Made by a program: the position numbers and the translations under genes. Below, one piece after another: positions 1-9,371 of a stretch of 64,000 nucleotides of DNA; position 1 is the first letter of the stretch; each line of letters starts with the position of its first letter. The stretch is from NCBI RefSeq assembly GCF_001426375.1, contig NZ_LMEO01000016.1:1-64000 (forward strand). The letters are read 5' to 3'. The notes beneath the pieces are model-generated. The model did not search any database. It had not been told where the DNA came from and worked only from the letters and a program-made list of their open reading frames with translations. This stretch comes from Paenibacillus sp. Root444D2 (GTDB taxonomy: Bacteria; Bacillota; Bacilli; Paenibacillales; NBRC-103111).

Positions 1-92
1 CCCTCTGATGAGGAACGAACTGCTTTTTTTCTTTATCTCATGCTTTTTCCATTTGGCAGATCCACTTCGTTCAAAAGTAAGGCTTTTGCAGT

Positions 93-121
93 GCTCTCAT
101 GTGAGGGGCTTCTTTTTTTGA
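93..121 (+). terminator. Intrinsic terminator of a gene left of the window
   Basis: A short hairpin (GCTCTCA / TGAGGGGC, with a G-T pair) is followed by a run of seven T. No reading frame of substance precedes it here, so it probably ends a plus-strand gene lying outside the window. Confidence 0.5.
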
Positions 122-224
122 AATTGGCTTATAGGGAGTGGAGCTTACTTCTTTTCAACCTTTTAATTGGATTTTGTTGATTGAGATTGTGGATGAATGA
201 ATTTTCATCCGGTGACTGATTTGA

Positions 225-430
225 TTTTCTGGTTTTGATTTTAGCCTTTAGTCTTTAGTTTTGGTATTAATCTTTAGTTTTGGTATTAATCTTTAGTTTT
301 GGTTTTAGTCTTTAGTTTTTGTTTTCGGTTTTTTGTTTTCGGTTTTTTGTTTTCGGCTTTTGTTTTCGGCTTTTGGTTTCTGGTTTCTGGTTTCTGGTTG
401 TGGTTTGCTGATTTCTGGTTTCTGATTTCC
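225..430. repeat. GT-rich low-complexity tract
   Basis: About 200 bp made of short imperfect repeats such as TTTAGTTTTGGT, TTTTGTTTTCGG and TTTCTGG on the plus strand. Reading frames across it give only repetitive Phe/Gly or Lys/Thr peptides, and no ribosome site or conserved protein is visible. It looks like a slippage-generated minisatellite. The rest of 1-949 holds an upstream terminator and a four-hairpin element. Confidence 0.7.
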
Positions 431-530
431 TTCTCCGGAAACTGGCTGCAGGTTACAGGGTTCAAGTTTGGTGGAGAAGAGGAATTATAAGGTAGTTGTT
501 CTGTCTTTCCCCGAGTTATTTGATGGTAAG

Positions 531-710
531 TTGTACAACGTACAACAATTTTGTTGGTTTTTTCTCGCCAAGCTAAAGATGTTGTATGGAGAACAACAAT
601 TTTTCCTTTTTTCATCCAATAGAGCTACTTTTAGCTGAATTGTTGTATTTTTTACAACAATTGCAGCGATTACGCGGATTTGTTTGCATAATGTTGCACA
701 AAATACAACT
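531..710. repeat. Four-hairpin element, family A copy 1
   Basis: Four imperfect palindromes of the form TTGTTGTA-N5-TACAACAA have centres near 539.5, 590.5, 650 and 701, giving steps of 51, 59.5 and 51 bp. The third is the most regular, with 8-bp arms around five T. The element lies directly upstream of the sugar ABC operon, so it could be transcribed in its leader or only flank it. Similar elements occur at 45437-45621 and 51526-51713, with a decayed copy at 27861. Confidence 0.8.
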
Positions 711-949
711 CTATTTGGATCAGTCAAGCCTTTTTTATTATCGTTTATGGTTTTCAAAATTGTCCAAAAGGAAAATTTAATCCGGACAACCTTATTGCCG
801 GACATCCTTCTGCTCTTGGAGCAGTGGCATCAGTAAAATCATAAGATTTTCAACTTTTTTGAAGAGATTTATCCACTCTTTTTCCAGCAGATTGCAGATA
901 GAATAAGCACATAAGCACGAAATGTTAAAACGAAACACGAGGTGAGGTC

Positions 950-2452
950 ATGAGTGAAGCACTGGTCCGGATGGAAGGAATTGAGAAGCATTTTCCTGGT
1001 GTGCATGCCCTCCATCAATGTCGTCTGGAGTTGGCAGCCGGAGAAGTGCACGCGCTTGTTGGCGAGAACGGCGCCGGAAAGTCTACGTTAATGAAAATTG
1101 CCACGGGTGTCTATCAGAAAGATGAAGGCAGAATTATCCTGAAAGGCAAGGAAGTGAACATCCCCAATACGAGAGCGGCTCAGCAGCTTGGCATCTCGAT
1201 GATTCATCAAGAGCTGAACTTAATGCCGGATTTGACGATTGCCCAAAATATATTTATTGGGCGCGAGCCGAGAAAGGGAATTAAGCTGTTCATCGATGAT
1301 CGGAAGCTGAACGATCAGGCACAGCAATTGCTGAACGAAATGAATCTTCAGCTCGATCCTCGCACGAAGGTGTCGGAACTGACAGTCGCCAAGCAGCAAA
1401 TGGTGGAAATCGCCAAGGCTTTGTCATTTCAATCCGAAGTGCTCATCATGGATGAGCCGACGGCGGCACTCACCAATGCTGAAATTGAGGAGCTGTTTCG
1501 AATCATCGAACAGCTGCGCGGGCGCGGGGTAGGCATCGTCTATATTTCTCACCGGATGGAAGAGTTAAAGCGAATTACCGATCGCATCACCGTCATGCGT
1601 GACGGTCGTTATATCGATACGGTACAGACGAAAGATACGACCATCGATCAGATCATAGCGATGATGGTTGGTCGCGAACTCTACGTCAGCACGCAGCAGA
1701 CTACCGTTGATGCTTCAGAGATAAGAGTGCTCGAGGTTGCGAATCTGAACCGCGGTTCTGCGGTGAAAGACGTCTCCTTTCATTTGGCAAAAGGCGAGAT
1801 TCTTGGCTTCGCGGGTCTCATGGGAGCTGGTCGTACCGAAGTGGCGAGGGCCATTTTTGGCGCAGATGCGATTGACTCGGGCAACATACGCATCCACGGG
1901 CACAAGGTGCAGATCAAAGCCCCGCATGATGCCGTGAAACATGGAATCGGTTATTTATCAGAGGATCGTAAACGTTATGGGCTCATGGTGGATATGGACG
2001 TGAAGACGAATATCGCCGTTGCCTCTTATCGCAAAGCGAGACGTCTACTCGGGTGGATGCAAGACGGTAAAATTGATCAGTCAGCTTCCCACTATGTGGA
2101 AGCGCTTCAAATCAAGACGCCGAGCATTCATCAGCAAGTTAAATTTCTTTCAGGCGGTAATCAGCAGAAGGTCGTTATCGGTAAATGGCTGCTGCGGGAC
2201 TGCGACATTCTCATCTTCGATGAGCCGACGCGAGGTATCGATGTTGGCGCGAAAACGGAGATTTATAAACTGCTGGATGAGCTAGCCGCACTGGGGAAAT
2301 CGATCATTATGATTTCGTCGGAGCTGCCCGAAATATTGCGAATGAGCCATCGCATCATGGTCATGTGCGAAGGACGGATTACCGGTGAGCTTCGTCAACA
2401 GGACGCCACCCAGGAAGCGATTATGAAATACGCTACGATGCGAATCAGTTAG
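950..2452 (+). CDS. Sugar ABC transporter ATP-binding protein (RbsA/MglA type)
   Basis: Cytoplasmic ATPase of a CUT2-class monosaccharide importer, 500 residues, the usual length for RbsA/XylG/MglA. It has two fused nucleotide-binding domains. The first has Walker [10 protein letters not shown] (38-46) and Walker B MDEP (167-170). The second has the degenerate Walker [10 protein letters not shown] (289-297) typical of the family, signature LSGGNQQK (400-407) and DEPTRGID (424-431). The ATG follows an ACGAGGTG ribosome site. A permease and binding protein follow within 80 bp, so this is the first gene of an operon. The sugar cannot be read from the ATPase; ribose, xylose, allose and galactose are all possible. 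Confidence 0.93.
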   Translation: MSEALVRMEGIEKHFPGVHALHQCRLELAAGEVHALVGENGAGKSTLMKIATGVYQKDEGRIILKGKEVNIPNTRAAQQLGISMIHQELNLMPDLTIAQNIFIGREPRKGIKLFIDDRKLNDQAQQLLNEMNLQLDPRTKVSELTVAKQQMVEIAKALSFQSEVLIMDEPTAALTNAEIEELFRIIEQLRGRGVGIVYISHRMEELKRITDRITVMRDGRYIDTVQTKDTTIDQIIAMMVGRELYVSTQQTTVDASEIRVLEVANLNRGSAVKDVSFHLAKGEILGFAGLMGAGRTEVARAIFGADAIDSGNIRIHGHKVQIKAPHDAVKHGIGYLSEDRKRYGLMVDMDVKTNIAVASYRKARRLLGWMQDGKIDQSASHYVEALQIKTPSIHQQVKFLSGGNQQKVVIGKWLLRDCDILIFDEPTRGIDVGAKTEIYKLLDELAALGKSIIMISSELPEILRMSHRIMVMCEGRITGELRQQDATQEAIMKYATMRIS

Positions 2453-2472
2453 CGGATGTCTTAGGAGGAATC

Positions 2473-3477
2473 ATGATGTCAACATGGCTTGTACGTAAAA
2501 AAATAGTACCCACGATATCAGGTCAAACCGGCGCTGCACAGAAGCTGCTGGCATTCGCCAGCTTGATTATGCTGGTTATTATCTTCTCGGTATCTTCCAG
2601 TAATTTTTTTCAATTCAATAACATTGTAGCCATTATGCTATCAACAGCCGTTATCGGCGTGCTTGCTCTAGGTTCAACGTTCGTTATCATCACCTCTGGG
2701 ATTGATCTGGCCGTCGGAACCGTCATGACCTTCTCGTCGGTGATGGCCGGAGTCATCATCACAACGTGGCATTTACCGATGCCGCTTGGCATTATCGGGG
2801 GCATTGCCACAGGAGCCATTTGCGGTCTCATCAGCGGGCTTCTCGTTGCGAAGATGAAAATTCCGCCATTCATCGCAACGCTAGCAATGATGATGGTGAC
2901 CAAAGGACTTTCTCTCGTCATCTCAGGGACGAAGCCGATCTATTTTAACGATACGCCGGCATTCTCGCAGATTTCGATGGGGTCCATTCTTAATTCAATC
3001 ATTCCTGGCTTCGAAATTCCGAATGCCATTCTCGTCTTCTTCGGCGCCGCCATTATCGCCAGCATTATTTTATCGAAGACGATCATTGGACGCTATAACT
3101 TTGCCCTTGGAAGTAATGAAGAATCCACGAGGCTTTCCGGTGTTAATGTTGACTATTGGAAAATTGTCATCTACTCGCTGACTGGCGTGTTCAGTGGTAT
3201 CGCCGGTATTATGATGGCCTCCCGCCTTAATTCTGCTCAACCCGCGCTTGGCTCAGGTTATGAGCTGGAAGCGATAGCTGCAGTGGTCATCGGAGGCACT
3301 TCCTTAAGCGGCGGCAAAGGATCCATTCTTGGAACCGTCATCGGTGCTCTCATTATGAGCGTACTCACGAACGGGCTGCGAATCTTATCTGTTAAACAAG
3401 AATGGCAGACGGTTATTGTAGGTGTTGTCGTTGTACTGGCGGTCTACGCGGATATGATGAGACGTCGCAAAAAATAG
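2473..3477 (+). CDS. Sugar ABC transporter permease (RbsC type)
   Basis: Integral membrane permease of the CUT2 sugar importer, 334 residues, rich in hydrophobic helices (about eight to ten). It carries the family's GxxDLAVGTVM-like segment near residue 77 (ITSGIDLAVGTVM) and the conserved Gly-rich loop AIAAVVIGGTSLSGGKGS near 270-290. An AGGAGG site ends 4 nt before the first ATG and 7 nt before a second ATG at 2476, so translation may begin at either. It sits 20 bp after the ATPase gene and is almost certainly co-transcribed. A minor alternative is a related substrate class such as autoinducer-2 (LsrC/D), but a single permease gene argues for RbsC. Confidence 0.92.
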   Translation: MMSTWLVRKKIVPTISGQTGAAQKLLAFASLIMLVIIFSVSSSNFFQFNNIVAIMLSTAVIGVLALGSTFVIITSGIDLAVGTVMTFSSVMAGVIITTWHLPMPLGIIGGIATGAICGLISGLLVAKMKIPPFIATLAMMMVTKGLSLVISGTKPIYFNDTPAFSQISMGSILNSIIPGFEIPNAILVFFGAAIIASIILSKTIIGRYNFALGSNEESTRLSGVNVDYWKIVIYSLTGVFSGIAGIMMASRLNSAQPALGSGYELEAIAAVVIGGTSLSGGKGSILGTVIGALIMSVLTNGLRILSVKQEWQTVIVGVVVVLAVYADMMRRRKK

Positions 3478-3535
3478 AGGTATTTCACTCCAAATCGGAG
3501 TCACATACAACAAACTAAGTAAGGGGAGATTGAGA

Positions 3536-4570
3536 TTGCATAAACGGACGAAGAAATTTGCGGTAGCATCATCGCTATTATTATTAACAACGATAGTACT
3601 TGGGGCATGCGGTGCCAAAACGACGGATACGAAAACAGCAGCAACAACGGCTGCACCAGCCGCATCAACAACTGCGGCGCCTGCGGCAGCAAAATCGGAT
3701 AAAATTTATATTCCGGTCATCTCCAAAGGCTTCCAGCACCAATTCTGGCAAGCCGTTAAACAGGGGGCTGAGAAAGCCGCCAAAGAATTTAATGTAGAAA
3801 TAACGTTCGAAGGTCCGGAAACGGAGTCGCAAGTGGATAAGCAAATTGAAATGCTTCAGGCTGCACTGGGCAAAAAGCCAGCAGCCATCGCTTTCGCAGC
3901 GCTGGACAGTAAAGCGGCTACGCCGCTGCTGGAGAAGGCAAAAGCAGGTAAAATACCTGTCATTGGCTTTGACTCCGGTGTGGACAGCGACATTCCGGTA
4001 ACGACAGCCGCCACCGATAACAAAGCTGCAGCCGCGCTGGCAGCGGACAAAATGGCAGCGTTAATCGGCAACGAAGGTGAGATTGCCCTTGTCGTGCATG
4101 ACCAAACGAGCCGCACGGGCATTGATCGCCGAGATGGCTTCACGAATCGGATCAAAGAGAAATATCCAAATATCAAAATTGTTGATACGCAATACGGCGG
4201 AGGCGATCAACTCAAATCCACGGATTTGGCCAAAGCCATTATCCAAGCTCATCCGAATATTAAAGGCTTCTTCGGTGCGAATGAGGGATCCGCGATCGGT
4301 GTAATCAATGCAGTGACAGAGCTGAAAAAAGACGGCAAAATCACGATCATTGGCTACGACTCCGGCAAACAGCAAATGGAAGCGATCCGCAGCGGTAAGA
4401 TGGCAGGTGCCATTACACAGGATCCGATCGGCATTGGATACTGGTCAGTGAAAGCAGCCGTTCAATCGATTAAAGGGGAAACGGTTCCTAAATCAATCGA
4501 TACAGGGTTCCACTGGTACGACAAAACGAACATTGATGCTGCTGATATCAAACCATTGCTCTACGAATAG
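3536..4570 (+). CDS. Sugar ABC transporter substrate-binding lipoprotein (RbsB-like)
   Basis: Extracellular binding protein of the importer, 344 residues. The N-terminus has Lys/Arg, a hydrophobic stretch and a lipobox ending LGAC (Cys about 25), so it should be lipid-anchored. An Ala/Thr-rich linker (about 30-55) precedes a Peripla_BP_4 fold with IGFDSGVDS and an IIGYDSG hinge region. I chose the TTG at 3536, not the in-frame TTG at 3530, because the ribosome site AAGGGGAG ends 7 nt before 3536 and only 1 nt before 3530. It is the third gene of the operon and is followed by a strong terminator. A second binding protein of the same fold lies at 8090. Confidence 0.9.
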   Translation: MHKRTKKFAVASSLLLLTTIVLGACGAKTTDTKTAATTAAPAASTTAAPAAAKSDKIYIPVISKGFQHQFWQAVKQGAEKAAKEFNVEITFEGPETESQVDKQIEMLQAALGKKPAAIAFAALDSKAATPLLEKAKAGKIPVIGFDSGVDSDIPVTTAATDNKAAAALAADKMAALIGNEGEIALVVHDQTSRTGIDRRDGFTNRIKEKYPNIKIVDTQYGGGDQLKSTDLAKAIIQAHPNIKGFFGANEGSAIGVINAVTELKKDGKITIIGYDSGKQQMEAIRSGKMAGAITQDPIGIGYWSVKAAVQSIKGETVPKSIDTGFHWYDKTNIDAADIKPLLYE

Positions 4571-4576
4571 GAAAAA

Positions 4577-4616
4577 AGAGGCTGTGCCCATACGGGCAGC
4601 CTCTATTGTCTTTTTA
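4577..4616 (+). terminator. Terminator after the ABC transporter operon
   Basis: Arms AGAGGCTG..CCC and GGGCAGCCTCT form a GC-rich stem, followed by TTGTCTTTTT. It separates the transporter genes from the two-component system. Confidence 0.85.
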
Positions 4617-4676
4617 TAAAACTGCTGTGTACAATACACATAGAGCTTAATTCGATTTCGCCAGAGGTGACCCATA

Positions 4677-6293
4677 ATGTACAAAATCATCATGATTGAT
4701 GATGAAGATGAAGTCAGAGAAGGCATCAAGCGGAAGACGAATTGGGAGGCCTGCGGCTTCCAACTGGTTGGTGATTTTGATAATGGCAGAGATGCCTATG
4801 AGGCGCTGGATAGTCTGCAGCCGGATGCCGTCATTACAGATATTTGCATGCCGTTCATGGACGGCCTTCAACTGACAGAGCTAATTGCCGCGAATTACCG
4901 GGATGTTAAAGTTATTATTGTAACCGGTTACGAGGATTTCGATTATGCGAAGCAGGCTATCAAACTCAAGGTCAAAGATTATTTGCTGAAACCGATCAAC
5001 TCCGCAGAGTTTACTGAATTTCTTCATAAGTTAAGGCTAGAACTGGATGAGGAGCGTAAACAGAGGGAAGACGTCACCTTTCTCCGTCATCAGTTTCACG
5101 AAAGCCTGCCTCTTCTTCGAGAGCGATTTCTTGAACGGTTAGTTACTTCCTGCATGAGAAGAGATGAAATTGAACGCAAGTTCCAGATGTTTGGACTTTC
5201 TTTGAGCGGTCCCAGTTTAACGGTACTTGCTCTTGATATTGATGAGTTTCACCGTGAGTTCTACAGTGACCCAGTGGCTGAGGAGGAGTTGTTACGCTTT
5301 GCAGCCTACAACATTTTTCATGAAATCATGGAGAAAGAACAAGGCGGCATCGTGTTTCGAACGCGTGATGACAAGCTTGTCGCACTGCTTTCTGGCGATT
5401 CAGAAAGAATCGAATTGACCTGCCAAACACTTGCCGAACATGTGAGGCACAGCATCGAGAAATATTTGAGCATGACGGTAACGATGGGAATTGGTCGCAC
5501 TTACAGCGATCTGTCAGACCTGCCAAAAGCATTTCAGGAAGCGCTTTCTGCGCTGGATTACCGATTTTTGCTAGGGACGAATCGGATCATTTCGATTGGG
5601 GATATGGAATTTGGGAGCAGCCTGGACAATCTTAGTTACATCCATATGGAGAAGAAATTGATTTCTGCCATCAAAACAGGTGAAAAGACAGTCGTAACAG
5701 TTACGCTGCAAGATTGGATCAACGAAATGAAGAAGGGCAACTGCTCGATGGATAAATGCTACGGCAAACTGAATAAACTGCTCGTCGCGTTAATGAATGT
5801 ATTGGTGGAGACTGGTTTCGAAGAAGCTGCGGTGCTTGGCGATCATTCTTTCATGCAGTTATATGCGAGGAAAACCTTAGATGATGTGCGGATCTGGTTA
5901 GAGGAAATTTGTTTTGCACTCATGGACTTGCTGGCTGAGAAACGAACCAAAGTGTCTCAAGCCCAAATGGAAGCCGCGGTCGCCTACATTCATGCGAATT
6001 ATGCGGATGAACAGCTCTCGCTTCAGCAGGTTTGCAATCATATTTATATGAGCATGAGCTACTTCAGCGCTTTGTTCAAACCGCATACCGGCGAGACTTT
6101 CGTCGAGTACGTGACCCGATACCGTTTGGATAAAGCCAAAGAAATGCTCGCTGCTTCGCAGCTCAAAACCTACGAGTTGGCCGCTAAGGTTGGCTACAGT
6201 GATCCGCAATATTTTAGCGTTATTTTCAAAAGAAATACAGGCATGACCCCCAAAGAATTCAGATCAGCGCACAAAGGTCAGCCGAGCCTATGA
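4677..6293 (+). CDS. YesN-type response regulator, AraC-family DNA-binding
   Basis: Cytoplasmic transcription regulator of 538 residues, typical for YesN-like proteins in Paenibacillaceae. A receiver domain (about 1-120) has acidic MIDDEDE near 6-12, phospho-acceptor Asp55 in ITDICMP and Lys105 in YLLKP. A long linker follows. The C-terminus (about 435-530) is a double helix-turn-helix AraC domain with VGYSDPQYFSVIFKR near its end. Its stop overlaps the kinase start (ATGA), so the two are translationally coupled. By position it should respond to the sugar handled by the upstream importer and activate that operon; this is inference. Confidence 0.93.
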   Translation: MYKIIMIDDEDEVREGIKRKTNWEACGFQLVGDFDNGRDAYEALDSLQPDAVITDICMPFMDGLQLTELIAANYRDVKVIIVTGYEDFDYAKQAIKLKVKDYLLKPINSAEFTEFLHKLRLELDEERKQREDVTFLRHQFHESLPLLRERFLERLVTSCMRRDEIERKFQMFGLSLSGPSLTVLALDIDEFHREFYSDPVAEEELLRFAAYNIFHEIMEKEQGGIVFRTRDDKLVALLSGDSERIELTCQTLAEHVRHSIEKYLSMTVTMGIGRTYSDLSDLPKAFQEALSALDYRFLLGTNRIISIGDMEFGSSLDNLSYIHMEKKLISAIKTGEKTVVTVTLQDWINEMKKGNCSMDKCYGKLNKLLVALMNVLVETGFEEAAVLGDHSFMQLYARKTLDDVRIWLEEICFALMDLLAEKRTKVSQAQMEAAVAYIHANYADEQLSLQQVCNHIYMSMSYFSALFKPHTGETFVEYVTRYRLDKAKEMLAASQLKTYELAAKVGYSDPQYFSVIFKRNTGMTPKEFRSAHKGQPSL

Positions 6294-8080
6294 GAACCTG
6301 GCGGCGTCCTATTCAATTCAAAAGCATTCATACAAAGATTGCACTGGCTTTTTCATGCTTAATTCTTTGCACAACCATCATCCTAAGCTACAGTGCTTAC
6401 CGTCTCTCTACCGTTGCCGTTACGGATACTTCATTGGAGTATACCAAGCAGCTTATCGAGCAAGTAAGCAAAAATATCCAGACCTACATTGGGAACATGG
6501 AAAGTATATCTGCTCTATCGCTAAGCAACGCTGATTTGAAACGTTACTTGGCTTTGAAAAACCCTAAGGGAACAGAGGGAGAGCAGCTGGCGAGTCAGAT
6601 CAGCAGTTATTTTCATGCCATTGTTGCTTCTCGAAATGATATCGCATCCATCGTATTTGCGGGTTCCAATGGGGCCATTGTATCGGAACGCATGGATGCA
6701 AATTTCAAATCATATGCCGAATTAATTACGCAAGAGTGGTACAGCAAGGCTAATAGAGACAATGGTGATGTGGCCATTTCTCCCTCACACGTTCAGCACC
6801 TATATAAAGATGAGTACAAATGGGTCGTGTCGATCAGTAAGCAAATGCCAAATCCATTGCCTGGAGCGGCAAGCGGTGTCCTATTGGTCGATTTGAATTA
6901 TAACGTCATTAATGATTTGTGCAATCAAATTCAGCTAGGGCAAAGAGGGTACGTCTTCATACTCGACCAAGCAGGCGATCTGATTTATCATCCTCAGCAG
7001 CAGCTTATCTACTCGGGGCTGAAATCAGAGGATATTCCAACCCTTTTACAGGCGAAAGACAGCACTTTCCATACACAAGAAAATGAGCAAAGCAAAATCT
7101 ACACCGTCCGTACAACGAAATTTGGCTGGAAAATTGTTGGGGTTACTTACGCTGGGGATCTAAGCGGAAATAAGAAGGACATGCAGTTGACTTCGGCGAT
7201 GTGGGGCGGTATTTCGTTAATTATTGCCTTAGCGATCTCCATTTTGCTGTCTGTCACCCTAACCAAGCCGATTAAACAACTGGAAGTCCATATGAAGCAG
7301 GTGGAAAAAGGCAACTTCGACATTCGTGTCGATGTGGAAGGTGCGAATGAGATCAGTAAATTGTCACGAACCTTTAATCTAATGATCAGTAAAATTAAAG
7401 AGCTCATGAACCAAACTTTGAAAGACCAGGAGGTCAAACGAATCAGTGAGCTAAAAGCGTTACAGGCGCAGATTCAGCCCCATTTTCTGTACAATACACT
7501 GGATTCCATTATTTGGATGGCCGAAATGGGCAAGGTAGATGAAGTGGTTACGATGACTTCAGCCTTGTCCAAACTCCTCCGTTCGAGCATTAGCAAAGGG
7601 GAAGAACTCATTCCAATTGCGGTTGAGTTGGAGCACATTCAGAATTATTTGACGATTCAGAACATCCGTTATCGGAATAAATTTACGTACGTGGTCGAGG
7701 TAGAATCGGACATTCTTAGCTGTCGAATATTGAAGATTATTTTGCAGCCTCTGGTTGAAAATGCCATATACCATGGAATGAAGCATCTACCGGAACGCGG
7801 TCATATACGCATCACGGGACGCAGAATCGAAGGGGTTATTGAGCTCAAGGTCATGGATAACGGTGTTGGGATGAGTGAAGAGAAATTGAAAACGTTGATG
7901 CTCAAAACACGTCAAACAGAGTCAGGCAAAGGCTTCGGCTTGCACAACGTGAATCATCGCATCCAGCTTTATTTCGGGGAGCTGTACGGATTGCAATTTG
8001 AGAGTGAGCTGGAAGAGGGCACGACGGTCACCGTACGAATTCCGGCCATACCCCCTGTCCATGACGATAGCGAGAATTGA
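6290..8080 (+). CDS. YesM-type sensor histidine kinase
   Basis: Membrane sensor kinase, 596 residues. One transmembrane helix lies near 15-37, then an extracellular dCache-like sensor region (about 40-300), a second helix (about 302-322), a HAMP segment (about 323-375) and a LytS/YesM-type kinase core. The phospho-acceptor His is about residue 398 in QIQPHFLYNTLD. ATP-binding motifs follow as LVENAIYHG, DNGVGMS and GKGFGLHN. It overlaps the response regulator by 4 nt and is followed 9 nt later by an anchored sugar-binding protein. In a known relative, the XylFII-LytS system of Clostridium, such a protein presents the sugar to the kinase. Confidence 0.93.
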   Translation: MRTWRRPIQFKSIHTKIALAFSCLILCTTIILSYSAYRLSTVAVTDTSLEYTKQLIEQVSKNIQTYIGNMESISALSLSNADLKRYLALKNPKGTEGEQLASQISSYFHAIVASRNDIASIVFAGSNGAIVSERMDANFKSYAELITQEWYSKANRDNGDVAISPSHVQHLYKDEYKWVVSISKQMPNPLPGAASGVLLVDLNYNVINDLCNQIQLGQRGYVFILDQAGDLIYHPQQQLIYSGLKSEDIPTLLQAKDSTFHTQENEQSKIYTVRTTKFGWKIVGVTYAGDLSGNKKDMQLTSAMWGGISLIIALAISILLSVTLTKPIKQLEVHMKQVEKGNFDIRVDVEGANEISKLSRTFNLMISKIKELMNQTLKDQEVKRISELKALQAQIQPHFLYNTLDSIIWMAEMGKVDEVVTMTSALSKLLRSSISKGEELIPIAVELEHIQNYLTIQNIRYRNKFTYVVEVESDILSCRILKIILQPLVENAIYHGMKHLPERGHIRITGRRIEGVIELKVMDNGVGMSEEKLKTLMLKTRQTESGKGFGLHNVNHRIQLYFGELYGLQFESELEEGTTVTVRIPAIPPVHDDSEN

Positions 8081-8089
8081 GGTGTGAAG

Positions 8090-9070
8090 TTGAAAATTAG
8101 AGCAAGCTACGTAGCGATTGCAGTCATACTGGTCCTGCTCATGACGACCGCGTACCTCATCGTGTCAAAGGGCATAGAGGCTAAGGACAGGCCGCTTATC
8201 CTCCTTCCCAAGACGATCGATCCTCACGTGGAATTTTGGCGGGTTTTGAACCAAGGCGTGACTGCTGCGGCCAAAGAGTACAATACGGAGGTGAAAGTGA
8301 TGGGTATGCCGTCCGAATCAGACATCGATGAGCAGATCAAGTTGGTGGAAGAGGCGATCGCATTGAAGCCGAAAGCCATCATTTTGGCGGCAACGGATTA
8401 TAACCGGCTAGTGCCTGTTGCTCAAAGAGTAATTAGCTCCGGCATTACGCTAGTTACCGTAGATTCCGGTCTGGAAGGCGGTGTTTCAACTAGTTTGATT
8501 GCAACTGATAACTATGCAGCAGGGAGCAAAGCAGTGGAGGCGATGAAACGCTATGTACAGGGACCTGCAACCTATGCGATCGTCAGTTTTGTCAAGAGAT
8601 CTACAACCCAGCTGGATAGAGAGAATGGGGTGCGAGACCATTTGCAGAACGACTCTTCCATACAGATTTTAGATACGTTATATAGTAATGGTTCTGAAGA
8701 CAAAGCGTATGAGCAAACGAAAAATCTCCTTGCCGAACATAAGGATATTCGCGGCATTTTCGGATTGAATGAGGTTTCTACGATAGGGGCTGCGAGGGCG
8801 TTGAAGGAGTTTGATCCAGAGCATAACATTAAGCTGGTCGGCTTCGATAGCTCGATGAATGAAATTGCTTTCCTGGAGGCTGGGATCCTGCAAGCAACCA
8901 TTGTGCAAAAGCCATTTAACATGGGATATTTAGCGGTGAAAACAGCACTGCAGGTTTACGATGGGGAAAATGTGAAAGCATCCATAGATACAGGCTCGGA
9001 GGTTATCACGAAAGAAAATATGTATACGAGGGAAAATCAAAAGCTGCTGTTTCCATTCGTTGAGAAATAG
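8090..9070 (+). CDS. Membrane-anchored sugar-binding protein, likely kinase co-sensor
   Basis: A 326-residue Peripla_BP_4-type protein. The N-terminus is a single hydrophobic helix (about 5-25) with no lipobox Cys, so it is probably anchored by an uncleaved helix facing outward. The fold matches the transporter's binding protein: TVDSGLEGG, ATDNYAAGSKA, LVGFDSS. I chose TTG 8090 over GTG 8084 because GAGGTG ends 6 nt before TTG and directly at GTG. Its place after the YesN-YesM pair, away from the importer genes, suggests a signalling partner for the kinase and not a transport component. Confidence 0.85.
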   Translation: MKIRASYVAIAVILVLLMTTAYLIVSKGIEAKDRPLILLPKTIDPHVEFWRVLNQGVTAAAKEYNTEVKVMGMPSESDIDEQIKLVEEAIALKPKAIILAATDYNRLVPVAQRVISSGITLVTVDSGLEGGVSTSLIATDNYAAGSKAVEAMKRYVQGPATYAIVSFVKRSTTQLDRENGVRDHLQNDSSIQILDTLYSNGSEDKAYEQTKNLLAEHKDIRGIFGLNEVSTIGAARALKEFDPEHNIKLVGFDSSMNEIAFLEAGILQATIVQKPFNMGYLAVKTALQVYDGENVKASIDTGSEVITKENMYTRENQKLLFPFVEK

Positions 9071-9086
9071 AAAGTGTTTTATTAAG

Positions 9087-9112
9087 AAGCTCCTCCTTGT
9101 GAGGGGCTTTTT
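9087..9112 (+). terminator. Terminator of the two-component/binding-protein operon
   Basis: AAGCTCCTC / GAGGGGCTT stem with a small loop, followed by TTTTTC, 16 bp after the stop codon. Confidence 0.85.
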
Positions 9113-9163
9113 CGACATATTCGAAATTATACGATTTGCCTTTGGTGGTATGCAAAGGTTATC

Positions 9164-9212
9164 CATTATTTGTTCGGGGGCTCCAGAATAAGCGGGTTTT
9201 CGCGCTTATTTA
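9164..9212. repeat. Solitary partial copy of the 19-kb repeat (family C)
   Basis: The stretch TTATTTGTTCGGG followed by the hairpin AATAAGCGGG-TTTTC-GCGCTTATT matches the junction of the tandem units at 18971-19924 (TTATTTGTTCGGG, then AAGCGCG). It shows the element also exists outside the big array. Confidence 0.65.
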
Positions 9213-9246
9213 TGTTATTTAGACGAAGAAAACAGAACTTTTACAA

Positions 9247-9260
9247 ATTTCCCGGGAAAT
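9247..9260. promoter_or_regulatory. Perfect palindrome ATTTCCCGGGAAAT
   Basis: A perfect 14-bp dyad about 110 bp upstream of the polysaccharide deacetylase gene. It could be a regulator site. No promoter could be fixed next to it, so the role is open. Confidence 0.35.
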
Positions 9261-9371
9261 ATTGGGTTTAATGTCGAAAGCAAAGGAAGCCATAATAAGA
9301 ACGGAATCTAAAGGAGTGATTATTCCTTCTGGAGCAAGCGGGTTTTAGGATCGAACAGGGGGGGACATAGA

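Noticed and set aside
299-490. Phe/Gly-rich 63-residue frame, and Lys/Thr-rich one opposite
   Set aside because: Both come from the GT-rich tract and show only low complexity.
531-710. Family A arrays read as CRISPR because of regular spacing
   Set aside because: The repeats are short imperfect dyads, only four per site, with alternating distances; there is no leader and no cas gene.
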